From Sipunculus nudus (Eukaryota > Annelida > Sipuncula > Golfingiida > Sipunculidae): a stretch of 64,000 bases of DNA. The stretch lies in contig CM049311.1 of assembly GCA_026874595.1 (NCBI GenBank), forward strand, positions 19,208,176-19,272,175. Reading direction: 5' to 3'. Below are positions 44,555 through 56,590 of this stretch, one piece after another. The first letter of the stretch is position 1. The number at the start of each line of letters is the position of its first letter. A program made the position numbers and the translations under genes. The notes under the pieces are model-generated. The model saw only the letters and a program-made list of their open reading frames with translations. It searched no databases and was not told the origin of the DNA.

Positions 44555-44860
44555 GACAGACAAACAGACAAACAGACAGACATCCGCGACTGACCAACCA
44601 GCTTGCGAAAATCGAAGATTTCCGGCAAGCAACAAACAGACAAACAAACATACGCAAGTGATCAACATGCTTGCCGAATCTTTGATTCCGGCAAGCAACA
44701 AACATACGGAACTGACCAACATACTTGCCGAAATCTTTGATTCCGGCAAGTAACAAACAGACAAACATACGCGGGTGATCAACATGCTTGCGAAAATCGA
44801 AGATTTCCGGCAAACAACAAACTAGACGACCATAGGTCGAGAACTTGCCGGAACTAGAAA
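44555..44860 (+). repeat. ACAG microsatellite with four CTTGCCG...CGGCAAG hairpins
   Basis: Hairpins at 44602-44629, 44670-44695, 44724-44750 and 44787-44813, each next to 'acaaacatacg.a.tga.caacatg'. The canonical form is CTTGCCG, A, AATC, TTT, GATT, C, CGGCAAG: a two-part stem with a 3-nt loop. Further copies lie at 49185-49211, 52861-52887 and 54398-54424. A 'ctagacgaccataggtcg' module closes the block at 44820. Confidence 0.8.
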
Positions 44861-45056
44861 CAAGAAAGTCAAACTAACAGACAACAAGCACCAGTAAGGC
44901 AGGGAACATTTAGAACTGGTCAAATGAACAACCCCTACTGTTGGGGAGAAGGATGCATATCTTCATCTGGTTATGTTGATTTTCAAAAGTCATAGACAAG
45001 TCGCAGATGAGTAGACAGACAAAGAGACAGATAGACGGGAATAAAACTCAAGGTGA

Positions 45057-45375
45057 AGGTCATGTACTCATGTCATAGAGAATTGAAAGCATGAATAAAA
45101 TAAGCCAGAGTCTATTCGAATAAATCTTCATATTTTGAATTTCAATAATTGTAACCTATATTAGGTTACCGTGGTAGGGGAAGATTATGACAGAGTCACT
45201 AAGAGGATAAACCCATTATATTTATTTTCAGATGCTGCAATCAAATTTGTGACACAGTTTATAGTTTTGGAGATATTTTACAATAATGATTACTGCAGTG
45301 CCATCTGGTGGTTATTTTCCAAAATGATAAAAGTAAGCTTCGAGATATATTATTAATTTGTTTATATTATTTTTA

Positions 45376-45414
<39 letters not shown>

Positions 45415-47140
45415 TTTATATATTTATATATAAATATGATATATATATCATTTATATTTAACCCCAACCCCGATTGCAAACCGGTTTTCCGTCCCTGATT
45501 TGACACACCCAACTGCAAAACCGGGAATCCGTCTCTGATATAATTGTTGTGATTAACACAATTCTGCATTCAGTAACATTTTGGGGGAGCCTCTCTGTTT
45601 GTTCGTTTAAAGGGATTACCCTTAAGATCAGGCCATTAAGCTCTCAATGCAGGGATACCCTCGAAGTGCGTCCATACAAAGCATGAAAAGAGGCCACAAC
45701 CAAAAACACAGGTGGGATCAATCCTAATTGTGTCGTTTCATAGACGATTGCACACCCATAGTACAATGCTCCAACTTTCAAATGTAATGCCCCTACCAAC
45801 ATATACTATCACAAACTGCCACCCCTTATGTTCATGGCAATGGGATGTACTTTCTTTATTCGAAGAAAGACGCTGCAAGATTTCAAGAAACTTACAATAT
45901 AATCATATAATGTGACCGCGAGTGTTAGACGCTATAAATTGCTGGAAACTAAAGGTCTTCAGCATAAAAACAACAGAATAATAGGCGTTTCTTTGAATGG
46001 TCCCATTTTCTCGTTTGACAAGAAATGGTGCGAGGTTTGACGAGATATTCACATTTGTCATATAAAACTAGTCAAGTGATTCTTGAACAATAGAAAAATG
46101 TAATCTCTAGCATTAAAATGAGGGAGATATAGACATTTGTTCGAAATCTCGAATATTCTCGTTTGGCGGGAGATGATACGAGATTTGGTGACATTTGCGG
46201 TTAATCATGTTCAGCTTCTGATATGCTACCAAATGCTGAAAACCACTCCTCATAAACCATGATCGAGTTATAAGCATTTCTGTGTAATATCGTATTTTCT
46301 CGTTTTTCGGTAATTCAAGCTAGGTTTGACGAGACTTGCAAATGAATGACGTAGAATCAAGGGAATGCTACCTCATGTAAAACACTAGACCTCTAAAGTA
46401 TAAATTTGACCAGAGATAGGAGCAAAAAACTCCATATTTTCAGATTGCCAAGTTTTACCCTAAAATTAGGTAAGCATGGTAACCGCAGCATAAAGCTACA
46501 TAAGTACGGAATAAGAAAATTATCCTAGTTTTAGATACGATAATAAAAATTGTGACGTGTTTAATATTTTCTGAGACATTGCAGAAAAAATGATATGTTA
46601 CAGTGTTTCAAATACCACGCCCCCTGGTGCCTATTTCCGAAAAACGAAAAAAAAACAATTTTGAGATATTTATAAATTACAATAAAATACACCACCTTCA
46701 AAGCCATTTTTCCAAAATTGCAAACTCTAGGTCGTATTTTATGAAATCTTGAAAGATCTCGTTTGATGAGAAGTAGAACGAGATTCTACGAGACGTGCTA
46801 TTGTATGATAAAAAGCTAATTGAATCCTACCTTATGCTAAAAAACAGACGTCTCTAGATTTAAAAATGGCAAAGTTAAAAACAATATTGAAATTTCCTTA
46901 ATTATTTCCCAAAACGCGTACCCATGGTAACGGCAGAATGGAACAATTTTGCAGTGGCGCTAGTCGCCACCTTGTCGCGAATAGAATGAGCTACAGTTTG
47001 TTTATTATTGACAAAGATAAGCAGAAAAAAAACGTGTTTAGGTTTTCTGGTGATCCTGACCTTGACCTTTAACGGATCATGACCAAAAACAATAGCCACC
47101 GAGGGTAACAAGGCAGACAGACAGGGAACATTTGTATCTG
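45057..47140 (+). repeat. array block B2: ~2.1-kb unit
   Basis: Direct counterpart of B1 with the same order of modules. It includes 'ccgattgcaaaccggttttccgtccctg' at 45470-45540 and a 'ccacgccccctggtgcc' motif at 46616. An ATT/TA microsatellite lies at 45375-45440. It ends in 'cctgacctt gacctttaacgg' and an ACAG run near 47110. Confidence 0.75.
46616..46632 (-). promoter_or_regulatory. CTCF-core-like motif, weaker
   Basis: Minus strand GGCACCAGGGGGCGTG matches the core except for one of the leading CC bases. Confidence 0.3.
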
Positions 47141-47254
47141 ATCAAATGAAAACCCCTATCATGGGGAAATAGGAACACATCTTTATGTGGTTTGGCTGAT
47201 TTTCAAAAGTCGCAGATGAGTAGACAGACAAACAGACAGACAGAGAGACGGAAA

Positions 47255-49150
47255 AACTCCAAGTGAGGGCCATGTAATTATGCCACAGAGTATGGAAAGC
47301 ATGAATAAAATAAGCCACAGTCTATAAAAATAGATCTCCATATTTTGAATTTCAAGAATTGTAACCTATATAAGGTCACCATGGTAATGGAAGAAAAATA
47401 TGACAGAGTCCCCACGAGGATAAACGCATTAAATCTAGTTTCACATGCTGCAATCAATGTTGTGACACTGTCTCTAGTGTAGGAGATATGGCACAATAAT
47501 GATTGCTGCAGCACCATCTGGCGGCTATTTTCTAAAAGGAAAAAAAAAAAGTTTCGAGATATTTTATTTTATTATATATATTTGATGTAAAGCTAAAATT
47601 TAAACCCTGCCCCCAACTGCTAAACCAGGGATCCGCCTTTATTTTGACACACCCAACTACAAAATCGGGGATCCGTCCCTGGTTTGAAAGATATGCCAGT
47701 GGTTACTGGCAACACAAGTGGTCGCACAAGGGGACACAATAAAAATCACAGGTGTGTTCCCTTCACATTTAGAGGCTTTTGTCCTTTATTCAATGCTGCT
47801 TTGTCAGATTCATGGACGACCGTACACGCCAACTTTCAACTGTAATAGCCTTGCCGGCACTTACCGGTCAATCCTGAAGCCACTTGTGCTCACGGCAATT
47901 GGATGTACCTTCATTAATTTATGAAAAAAGAGGCGAGATTTGACGAGAATTGCAATATAATCACATAATGTCACTGAGAGTGTCAGACGCTGTCAAATGC
48001 TAAAAACTATAGGTATTTAGTGTAAAAAATGACAGCATTATAGGCATTTCTTTGAATGGTTCTATGTTCTCGTTTGGCGATAAATGGTGCAAGATACGAT
48101 GAGATATGTACTTATTTCACTTAAAACTAGTCAAAGCATTCTCAAACAATAGAAAAAAAGAATATCTAGCATTAAAATGACCAAGATATAGACATTTGTT
48201 TGAAATCTCGAATATTCTCGTTTGGCGGAAGATAATGCGATATTTGTCGAGATTTGCGGTTGTATACGTACTTCTCGTTTGGCAATAAACCGAGAGAGAT
48301 TTGACGAGACTTGCAATTTAATGACTAAGAACCAAGTGGAAGCAGCCTTATGCAAAAAACTAGACCTTTGAAACATATATACTAACCGAGATACAGGCAA
48401 AAAACTGCATATTTTCAGATTGACAAGTTTAACCCCAAAATTTGGTAACCATGGTAACCGCAGCACAAAGCTACATGTGCGGAGGAATAAGCCAATGATC
48501 CTAGTTTTAGAAACAACAATAAAAATTTTGACATGTTTAATATTTTTTTGACATTGCAGGAAAATGATATGTTCCAGTGTTTCAAGTACCACGCCCCCTG
48601 GTGGCTTTTTCCAAAAAAATGAAAAAACAATTTCGAGATATTTCTAAATAACACAAAATATATCACTTTCAAAGCCATTGTTAAAAAAATTGCGACCTCT
48701 AAGTCATATTTGATGAATCTCGAAAGATCTCGTTTGACGAGAAACGTTGCGAGATTCCACGAGACTTTTGATTGTATGATAAATATCTCATTAAGTACTA
48801 CCTTATGCCAAAAACCAGACGTCTCTAACTTAAAAAAATGAGAAATTTAAGGGGAAAATATTGAATTCCATGATTTTTTGCCCCAAAATGCGTACCCATG
48901 GTAACAGCGGAATGGAACAGTTTTGCAATGGCGCAATAGAATGAGCTACTGCTTGAGTGGCTGCGATCATTACTTGCAAAGATATGAAGAAAAAGCCGAT
49001 TTAGGGCTTTTTGGTGACCCTGACCTTGCCCTTTGACCGATCAGGGCCAAAAACAATAGGCACCGGGGGTTATCGATTGGATACTTTTTCCATAAATCGC
49101 AGGACGAATGCTTGAAAATTGTGGCCTGTAGAGCATCCACAAACCCACAG
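47255..49150 (+). repeat. array block B3: ~2.0-kb unit
   Basis: Immediately follows B2 and repeats its order, starting 'caagtgagggccatgtaattatgcc'. It includes the canonical CTCF-like motif at 48589 and ends in 'ccctgaccttgccctttgaccgatc' at 49012. B2 and B3 are therefore adjacent tandem copies of about 2.2 kb. Confidence 0.75.
48589..48606 (-). promoter_or_regulatory. CTCF-core-like motif, canonical
   Basis: Minus strand AGCCACCAGGGGGCGTGG is indistinguishable from textbook CTCF core sites. Confidence 0.48.
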
Positions 49151-50279
49151 ACAAACAAACAAACATACGGAACTGACTAACATACTTGCCGAAATCTTTG
49201 ATTCCGGCAAGTAACAAACAGACAGACAAAGGGACATACGCAACTGACGAATATGCTTTCCTGCAAGCAACAAACTAGACGACCATAGGTCGAAGGCTTG
49301 CCGGAAATTGACAAGATGGACATACTGACAGAAAGAACAAACTGTCGGTTTTCTATCAAATGAGTGACTTTAAGAGCGATTGTTTGGAAGCCGTGGTCTG
49401 TTGAACGACATATATCACAAATAAGAATATGAAAGCAGAGATAGCTGAGAAGAACCGACAAACGGACAGACATACTGACAAACTGACACATCTGAGCTAA
49501 CTGGTGACCTGATTATCATGTGGATAAGGTATTTAGAAACAAAATGTTATAGTTTATGCAGATAAGGTTCACAGGTTTAGATATATGGTCAAAAAGTTAT
49601 ACGTTAAAGTGGTTCTAGTACAGCGCCCCCTAGTAGCAATATCGCGAAAATGAAATACCACTTTTTAGATATAAGTGTATGGCATAAGAAATAACAGTTT
49701 TAAAAGGATTATTTTCAAACTGTGCCTGTAGAATGCTATATGTGAGACTCAAGAACCATCAAGCAGGCGAATTTGAGGACAACTGACAAACAGACGGACA
49801 CACTGACAATGTGACTCGAGATGGAGACCAGATGACTTAACCAGTTTATGGAGAAGACTCTGAGGAAGAAAAAAAAATCTATAGTTTATGTAACTGAGGT
49901 TTATAGTTTTTGAGATATGGCTAAAACATGATATGTTTGGGAGGTTCGGGTTCAGCGCCTTCTAGCGATCACATTCGAAGAAAGGATAAATCTTTTTGAT
50001 ATATTAGTGTAAGACATACGTTATATCAGTTTTAAAAGGATTCTTTCAAAACTGTGGCCTGTAGAATGCTATATGTGAGACGCAAGAGCAAGCAGGCGAA
50101 TTTGAGGACAACTGACAAACAGACAGCCATACTGAATAAGTGACACATGATAGTGACCAGATGACTAACCCAGATTATGGAAAAGACTCAGAGGAAGAAA
50201 ATAAGCTATAGTTTCTGTAATTGAGGCTTATAATTTTGGAGATATGGCCGAAATATGATAAGTTGGTAAAGTTTGCATC

Positions 50280-50297
50280 CAGCGCCCCCTAGCGGCC
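50280..50297 (-). promoter_or_regulatory. CTCF-core-like motif
   Basis: Minus strand GGCCGCTAGGGGGCGCTG, identical to the motif at 44000. Confidence 0.45.
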
Positions 50298-51937
50298 TTA
50301 TCCAAAAATTGAAAAAAAGGTTCAGTTAATAGTGTAAGACTAGCAATATATCAGTTTCAAAAAGATTCCTGCAAAATTGTGGCCTCTAGGGCAAAATAAT
50401 GAAATCTCGAATTTTTTTTTCATGGACGAGATATTATACGAGATATTGCGAGACTTGTCATAAAATCATGCAGTACTAATTGAATGCTACATAATGCAAA
50501 AAAACTAGACCTATCTAGCATTAAAACTGACAAATTAGTCCATTGATTTTCAAATATCCTCATTTTGCCCCCAAAATGTGTTTTGATATGAAGAAAAAAC
50601 CGTTTGGTATACTTTTGATGACCTTGACCTTGACCTATGACCTATTTGAACCAAAAACAATAGGCTTCTAGGATCCTATCAGATCTATGAGTTTAAAACG
50701 ATAGGTGCAAAATTGCGACATGTAGAGCGCGGACAGACAAACAAACAAACAAACAAACAAATAAAATTTTGAGGTTTTTCGATGACCTTGCCCTTGACCT
50801 ATGACCTATTTGAACCAAAAACAATAGGCTTCTGATAGAGATCGTTTCCTATCAGATATATGAGTTTAAAACGATAAGTGCAAAATTGCGACCTGTAGAG
50901 CGCGGACAGACAAACAAACAAACAAAAAAACAAACAAACTAGACGACCATAGGTCGAACGCTTGCCGGAAATCGGAAGTGAAACACAGACGGACAGACAG
51001 AACATATTGTCGGTTTTCTATTAATAGAATGACTCTCAGGGACATTGCTGAGAATATGTGGCCCGTAGAATGACAAATGAACAGGCAAGCAGACAAAGCT
51101 GACAACAAAAGACGAACAGACAGACATACTGACTTTGTGAGACAAGATTGACACCAGATGACATAACCTGGTGATTGAGAAGATTCAAAGGAAGAAAATG
51201 AGTTATAATTTATGTAATTTAGATTTATAGTTTTGGAAGTATGGCGAATTAATGATATACTTGGGAGGCTCGACTGTAGCGCCTTCTAGCAGACATATTC
51301 CGAAAACGACAAATGCGTTTCGTATTATTAGTGTATGACATCAGATGTCCCAGTTTCAAAAGGATTCCGTCAAAGCTGTGGCCTGTCGAATGCTATATGT
51401 AAGGCGTAAGAACCAGCAAGCAGGCACTTTGAGGATAACGGACAAACAGATGGACACACTGACAAAGTGACAGAAGATTGAAACCATATGCCTTAATCAG
51501 GTTATGGAGAAGACTCAAAGGAAGAAAATAAGCTATAGCTTATGTAACTGAGGCTTTTGGTGTAGTGATATGGCCAATACAATGGTATGTGTGGGAGGGT
51601 CGTGTGCAGCGCCCACTAGTGGCCATATCAGGAAAATGAAAAATTTATTTCTAGAAATTAGTGTAAGACATAAGATGTAATAGTTTCAAAAGGATTCCGT
51701 CAAAACTGTGGTCTATAGAATGCTATATGTGAGACGCAAGAGCCAACAAGCAGGCGAATTTGAGGACAACTGACAAACAGACGAAAACACTGACAAAGTG
51801 ACTCAAGATTGAGTCCAGATGACTACTCAAGGTTATGGAGAAGACTCAAAGGAAGAAAAAAGCTACAGTCTATGTAACTGAGGTTTATAGTTTTGGAGAT
51901 ATTGCCAAAGCATGATATGTTGGGAGAGGTTCGAGTT

Positions 51938-51955
51938 CAGCGCCCCCTAGCGGCC
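51938..51955 (-). promoter_or_regulatory. CTCF-core-like motif
   Basis: Minus strand GGCCGCTAGGGGGCGCTG again. Neighbouring monomers at 51607 and 52266 carry one-base variants. Confidence 0.45.
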
Positions 51956-52810
51956 ATATCCGGAAAATGAAAAATTAGTTTCGAGATATTAGTGTAAGAC
52001 TTAAGATGTAATAGTTTCAAAAGGATTCTTTCAAAACTGTGGCCTGTAGAATGCTATATGTGAGACGTAAGAGCAAGCAGGCGAATTTGAGGACAACTGA
52101 CAAACAGACGGACACAATGACAAAGTGACACAACATTGAGACCAGATGACATGATCAGTTTATGGAGAAGACCCAGAGGGAAAAAATAAGCTATAGTTTA
52201 TGTAATTGAGGCTTTGGGTTTTAGAGATATGGCAAATGTTATGATATCTGTGTGAGGGTCGTGTGCAGCGCCCCCTAGCAGCCATATTCAAAAAATGAAA
52301 AATCGATTTCGAGATACTAGTGTAGGACTTATGATATGTCAGTTTCAAAAAGATTCCTGCAATAATGTGGCCTTTGGCGCAAGATAATGAAATCTCGAAA
52401 TATCTCTATTCACGAGATATTTTACGAGATACTGCAAGACTTGTAATAAAATCTTGTAGTACTAGTTGAATGCTACCTGATGCAAAAAACCCTTATTTTC
52501 GAATATCATGACTTTTCCCCAAAAAATTGTAACCATGGTTACGGCAAATTTGAGTCAGCTACACACCAGATGACAGGCCTTGGAATGACGATTAAAATGA
52601 GCTACTGTTGAAGTAGATACGACTAATAGTCACAAAGATATGAAGAAAAAAACGTTTTGAGAAGTTTCGACGACCTTGACCTTGACCTTTGACCTATTTT
52701 AACCAAAAACAATAGGGCACCTAGAAATTATGTTTTCCAACATCCTTGTAAGTTTCAAGGTTATTGTGGCAAAATTGTGGCCAGGAGAGTGGTGACAAAG
52801 AAACAAACAA

Positions 52811-52841
<31 letters not shown>

Positions 52842-52880
52842 TACGCAACTGACCAATATGCTTGCCGAAATCTTTGATTC

Positions 52881-54430
52881 CGGCAAGCAATAAAATTTTG
52901 AGGTTTTTCGATGACCATGCCTTTGACCTACATAGACGAAAAAAAACATAAAGGTACCTGGCATTTTAGTTTTCCATCATCTCTTAAATTTTCAAGGTGA
53001 TTGTTGCAAAATTTTAGCCTGTAATGTGCTAAATGTCGGAGAGAATATCAAGGCCGTTGACAAAATTGACAACAACAGAGGAACAGACAAACATACTGAC
53101 ACGGTGACACATGGTCAACAAACGTTGATCTTACCATAACATGGGGAATTGAAACACTAGTAAAATGACCTAAGAATGAGGTTGATGCCACTATTTTGAC
53201 CAAGTTATGAAGAAAATAAAATTTCAAGGTTTTTCGATGACCTTGCCCTTGACCTATATTGACGAAAAACAATAGGGCACCTAGGATTTTAGTTTTACAT
53301 CATCTCTAAAAGATTCAAGGTGATTGCTGCAAAATTGTGGCCTGTAATGTGTTAAAAGTCAGAGAGAACATCAAGGCCGATGAAAAAATTGACAACAGCA
53401 GAGGAACAGACAGACATACTGACAAGGTGACACATGGTCAACAAAGTTTAATCATGCCATGGTATGGGGAATGGAAAGACGAACCAAATGACCTTAGAAT
53501 GAGGTTGATACGGCCATTTTTGAACAAGTTATGAGCAAAATAACGTTTCGAAGTTTTTTAATGATCTTGACCTTGACCTTGGACCTATATTGACCAAAAA
53601 ACAATAGGGCATCTAGATTTTAGATTTCCATTGTCTCTGAAAGTTTGTAAGTTATTGTGGCGAAATTATAGCCTGAAGTGTGCTCAATGTCATTGAGACC
53701 ATCAAGGCCGTTGACCATATTGACAACAGTAGAGGAACAGGCAGTCATACTGACAAGGTGACACAAGGTCAACAAAGGTTGATCATACCATGGTATGAGG
53801 AAGGGAGAGACGACGAAAATGACCTTAGAATGAGGTTGATATGGCCATTTTGACCATGTTATGAGGAAAATAACGTTTCAAGGTTTCTTCAATGATCTTG
53901 ACCTTGACCTTTGACCCAAATTAACCAAAAACAATGGGCTAACTCGAACTTCGGTTTTTCATCGTTCTTGTAAGTTTCAAGGTGATTGCTGAAAAATTGT
54001 GGCCTGTACTGTACTCAATGTCAGACAGAACATCGAGGCTGTTGTCAAAATTGACAAAAACAGAGGAACAGACAGACATACTGACAAGGTGACACAAAGT
54101 CAACAAAAGTTGATCATACCATGATATGGGGAAAGGAAAGACGACCAAAATGATCTTAGAATGAGGTTGATACAACCATTTCTGACCAAGTTATGAGGAA
54201 ATAAAATTTCAAGGTTTTTCGATGACCTTGACCTTAACTGTTGACATATATTAACCAAAAAACAATAGGGCACCTAGAAATTTTTTTCTCCATTATCACT
54301 GTAAGTTTCAAGGTGATTGTGGCAAAATTGTGGCCAGGAGAGTGTAGACAAACAAACAAACAGACAGACAAACAGACATACGCAACTGACCAATATGCTT
54401 GCCGAAATCTTTGATTCCGGCAAGCAATAA
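52881..54430 (+). repeat. array block C: ~328-bp tandem units with AGGTCA clusters
   Basis: Four to five units with 'gatgacctt..cttgacctatattgac.aaaaacaatagggcacctag' starts at about 52908, 53235, 53562, 53896 and 54222 (spacings 326-334). Each continues with 'gtaagtttcaaggtgattg.tgcaaaattgtggcctgta.tgtgctcaatgtc', 'atcaaggccgttgac.aaattgacaacag.agaggaacagacagacatactgacaaggtgacac' and 'aatgaccttagaatgaggttgat'. The block ends with an ACAG run and a hairpin at 54398-54424. Confidence 0.82.
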
Positions 54431-56436
54431 TATGGTACGAAAAACGTTTGCGAACACTACATATTTAGAGACTACAGAGGTCATCCTTGAAAAAAAAATC
54501 TATGTTGGCGCTTACCCCGCCGGCCAAGATTTTTGGCTGCGGCTGGAAAACTTTGACTAATCTTTTGTATGATCTGCCGCAAGCGCACTTTGGCCCGTAA
54601 AAATCTGCCTTAATTTGCCAGAAAAATAGCTCTTCTTTACATACTTAGATGCTTTTAATTTCCATTATGAAAGGTGCCGATCGTTCAATTTGGGCCTTAC
54701 AAATAAGCTTTATTGTGCCTATATACGTGGAACGTTCGGTACACTCGTGACGAGAGGAGAAAAACTGCCGGGAAAATCAGTTACTCGGGCGAAACAGTCT
54801 GAAAAAATATTGAGCAATTAGAAATACTTATTCTCATTTGATTACAAATAAAGCGGAAGCTCGTCGGTATCGCATTAAATGAAATTTCTCTTGATATTGA
54901 TACCGTCAACCGTCCAATGTTGCTATTTAAACCATGTGACACTTTGATTTGCAGAAACACGTGCTTCCCATGCACGCAAACGTTCTTGTGATTGGCGAAG
55001 TGGTCACGTGTCATAGACAAAGAGCCAATATGAGGTTCGTAGTAAAATTTCACCCATGTGACTTCATTCATGACTGTTTTGGCGGGAAAAATATTCACCG
55101 ACATCGTGTCGCTTGCGCTGGTTATAATTTACAGCTACGGTCACGGTCGCACCGTTAGTATATAAAGCAAATGACGCGGGCCTATTTAATGCGAAATGCA
55201 ACTGACGATATCTTACGTACGATCCCCACAAATCAGATGTTTGGTATGACGTATTGCGTGATTTCATCAGTTCTGTGGCGATCATGACGGGGTGTTGCAA
55301 GCACACCGGTTTCTGACGAATAGTGTCTACCGGCCACAGCTGATCTAAACACGCATAAAATTTTAGCAACCATTTTTTTGGTTTTGTTTAACTGCCTTTA
55401 TAAATGTATTTCATTTTATTAATAGCCTTTAAAGTAAACTGATATATATCTTGACCGTACATCGTTTCTTGTTTAGACGTAGACAAGATACAGATCAACA
55501 TCGCTCGCTCAGTCATTAATTTAATAACAGTTAAATACGTTTTTTACAAGAGGATTTAAAAAAAATGAAGAAAGTGACAATAGACTGAAACAAATATAAT
55601 ATATTGAGAAATAAGCCTTAATGTCCATGAGTAATATTACAAATATTAGTATGGGCTTCAGTTGCACACAGCTGCTGTTATATATCAGAGTTTGATACGT
55701 CAGAAGCAAAAGGTCGTTGTCTGAGACATTTTTTTTATTATGATTAGGCAGGGCATCTGATAATTAGCATTGAAAAGCAGTCAAAAGTGACCTCGTTTTT
55801 TAAACCAAAAACAAATAGAAATAAATACCCCCAAAAAGTTAACGTTATACAAACAGATCATACGTGGTTAATTATATTTTAGTATTATTTTATTTTAGAA
55901 TTATTTTATATTTCAATCAAATTCGCATAATCGAGGTATACCGACGTCTTATATATGGTTTCATCTTTCAAATAAAAACAGTTTTCGATAAACAAATGTA
56001 TTAATATATCCATTTAATATATTCTACTACCTTAATGGGCTTTGACTATTATAAAGAGTTCATTTATTACCATTTTTTATTCCTCTCCGAAATCTAAAAC
56101 TGCCCTCATTCATACAATTCTGGCACTCCCACAACGCAAAATAAAATCCTCTGCAAATCCTTATAAGATCCAGAACAAGGTTTAATCTGTGCAAGGGGAT
56201 ATACAACAGTTACAATGCTTATATGATAACATGCCTGACCATTATTGGATATGTACCTGATTACTTTTCAAAAACGTGTATGTTTGACATGTACATGTAC
56301 AAAGCAAGTACTAAAATGTTTTGAATCCGTGTACAGGATTCTAAGCCTGTAATAAAACACAAGATCTGTTCAGAGATACCTTGTTGTGCATGTTTCAATG
56401 TCATCGAGGCGAGGAATTAATGAAGTACGGGCATTG
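54431..56436. other. mostly unassigned, contains a promoter-like segment
   Basis: Lies between the satellite-like array and the tRNA-like repeats. Apart from the 54955-55175 segment, nothing is recognised. A 101-residue minus frame (55064-55369) and a 107-residue minus frame (54781-55104) have no family resemblance. Confidence 0.4.
54955..55175 (+). promoter_or_regulatory. promoter-like segment (E-boxes, CCAAT, TATA)
   Basis: Two CACGTG E-boxes (near 54958 and 55004), a GATTGGC inverted CCAAT box between them, a GCCAAT at about 55023 and a TATATAAAG at about 55159. The region is richer in CpG than its surroundings. It is 1.8 kb upstream of the candidate terminal exon at 56964-57139 on the same strand, so it could be that gene's promoter. 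This is inference from motifs only. Confidence 0.3.
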
Positions 56437-56590
56437 TTACGGGGTGACATAAAAGCGGACTGAACTGTCTCGCTAGTGACGCTTGCTTTTCTAGAGAAGC
56501 GGTTGGAACGCCATACATGTGCGCCACCGACTTGGGTTCGAATCTGGGATCGGCCCAATGTTTTCCCCTGAGCAATTTGTCTTCGTAACA
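56437..56590 (+). repeat. tRNA-like SINE/MITE-type repeat, copy 2
   Basis: Contains 'gaagcggttggaacgcc' (A-box-like, 56496-56512) and GGGTTCGAATC (B-box-like, 56534-56544), with tRNA-like spacing and a T-arm-like context. Begins 'tgttacggggtgac' and ends 'ttcgtaaca', giving short inverted termini. Confidence 0.65.

Larger units (their letters stand above)
49151..52880 (+). repeat. array block A3: ~330-bp monomers in two runs
   Basis: CTCF-like positions at 49621, 49955 (weak) and 50280, then 51278 (weak), 51607, 51938 and 52266, give regular spacings of 325-334 bp. Between the runs (50575-50960) lie two 'gatgaccttg(a/c)ccttgacctatgaccta' clusters about 165 bp apart and a 'gacgaccataggtcgaacgcttgccgg' module. 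Hairpins lie at 49185 and 52861. Confidence 0.78.

Noticed and set aside
44352-44813. Open frames of 95-153 residues in the array, rich in Cys/Val/Leu/Ser (VCLFVCL type)
   Set aside because: They are translations of the ACAG/ACAAACAG microsatellite and hairpin modules on the opposite strand. The frames are not conserved between copies of the same repeat unit.
48131-48592. 153-residue minus-strand frame in block B3
   Set aside because: The homologous positions in B1 and B2 are broken by stops and frameshifts, so the open frame is chance within a non-coding repeat.
38900-54430. CRISPR-like or prokaryotic repeat array
   Set aside because: Repeat units are hundreds of bases long, diverged, without short constant repeats and unique spacers. 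All other evidence is eukaryotic.
55064-55369. 101-residue minus-strand frame with ATG
   Set aside because: It overlaps the promoter-like segment, has no recognised domain and no splice or polyadenylation context. Kept only as unassigned sequence.
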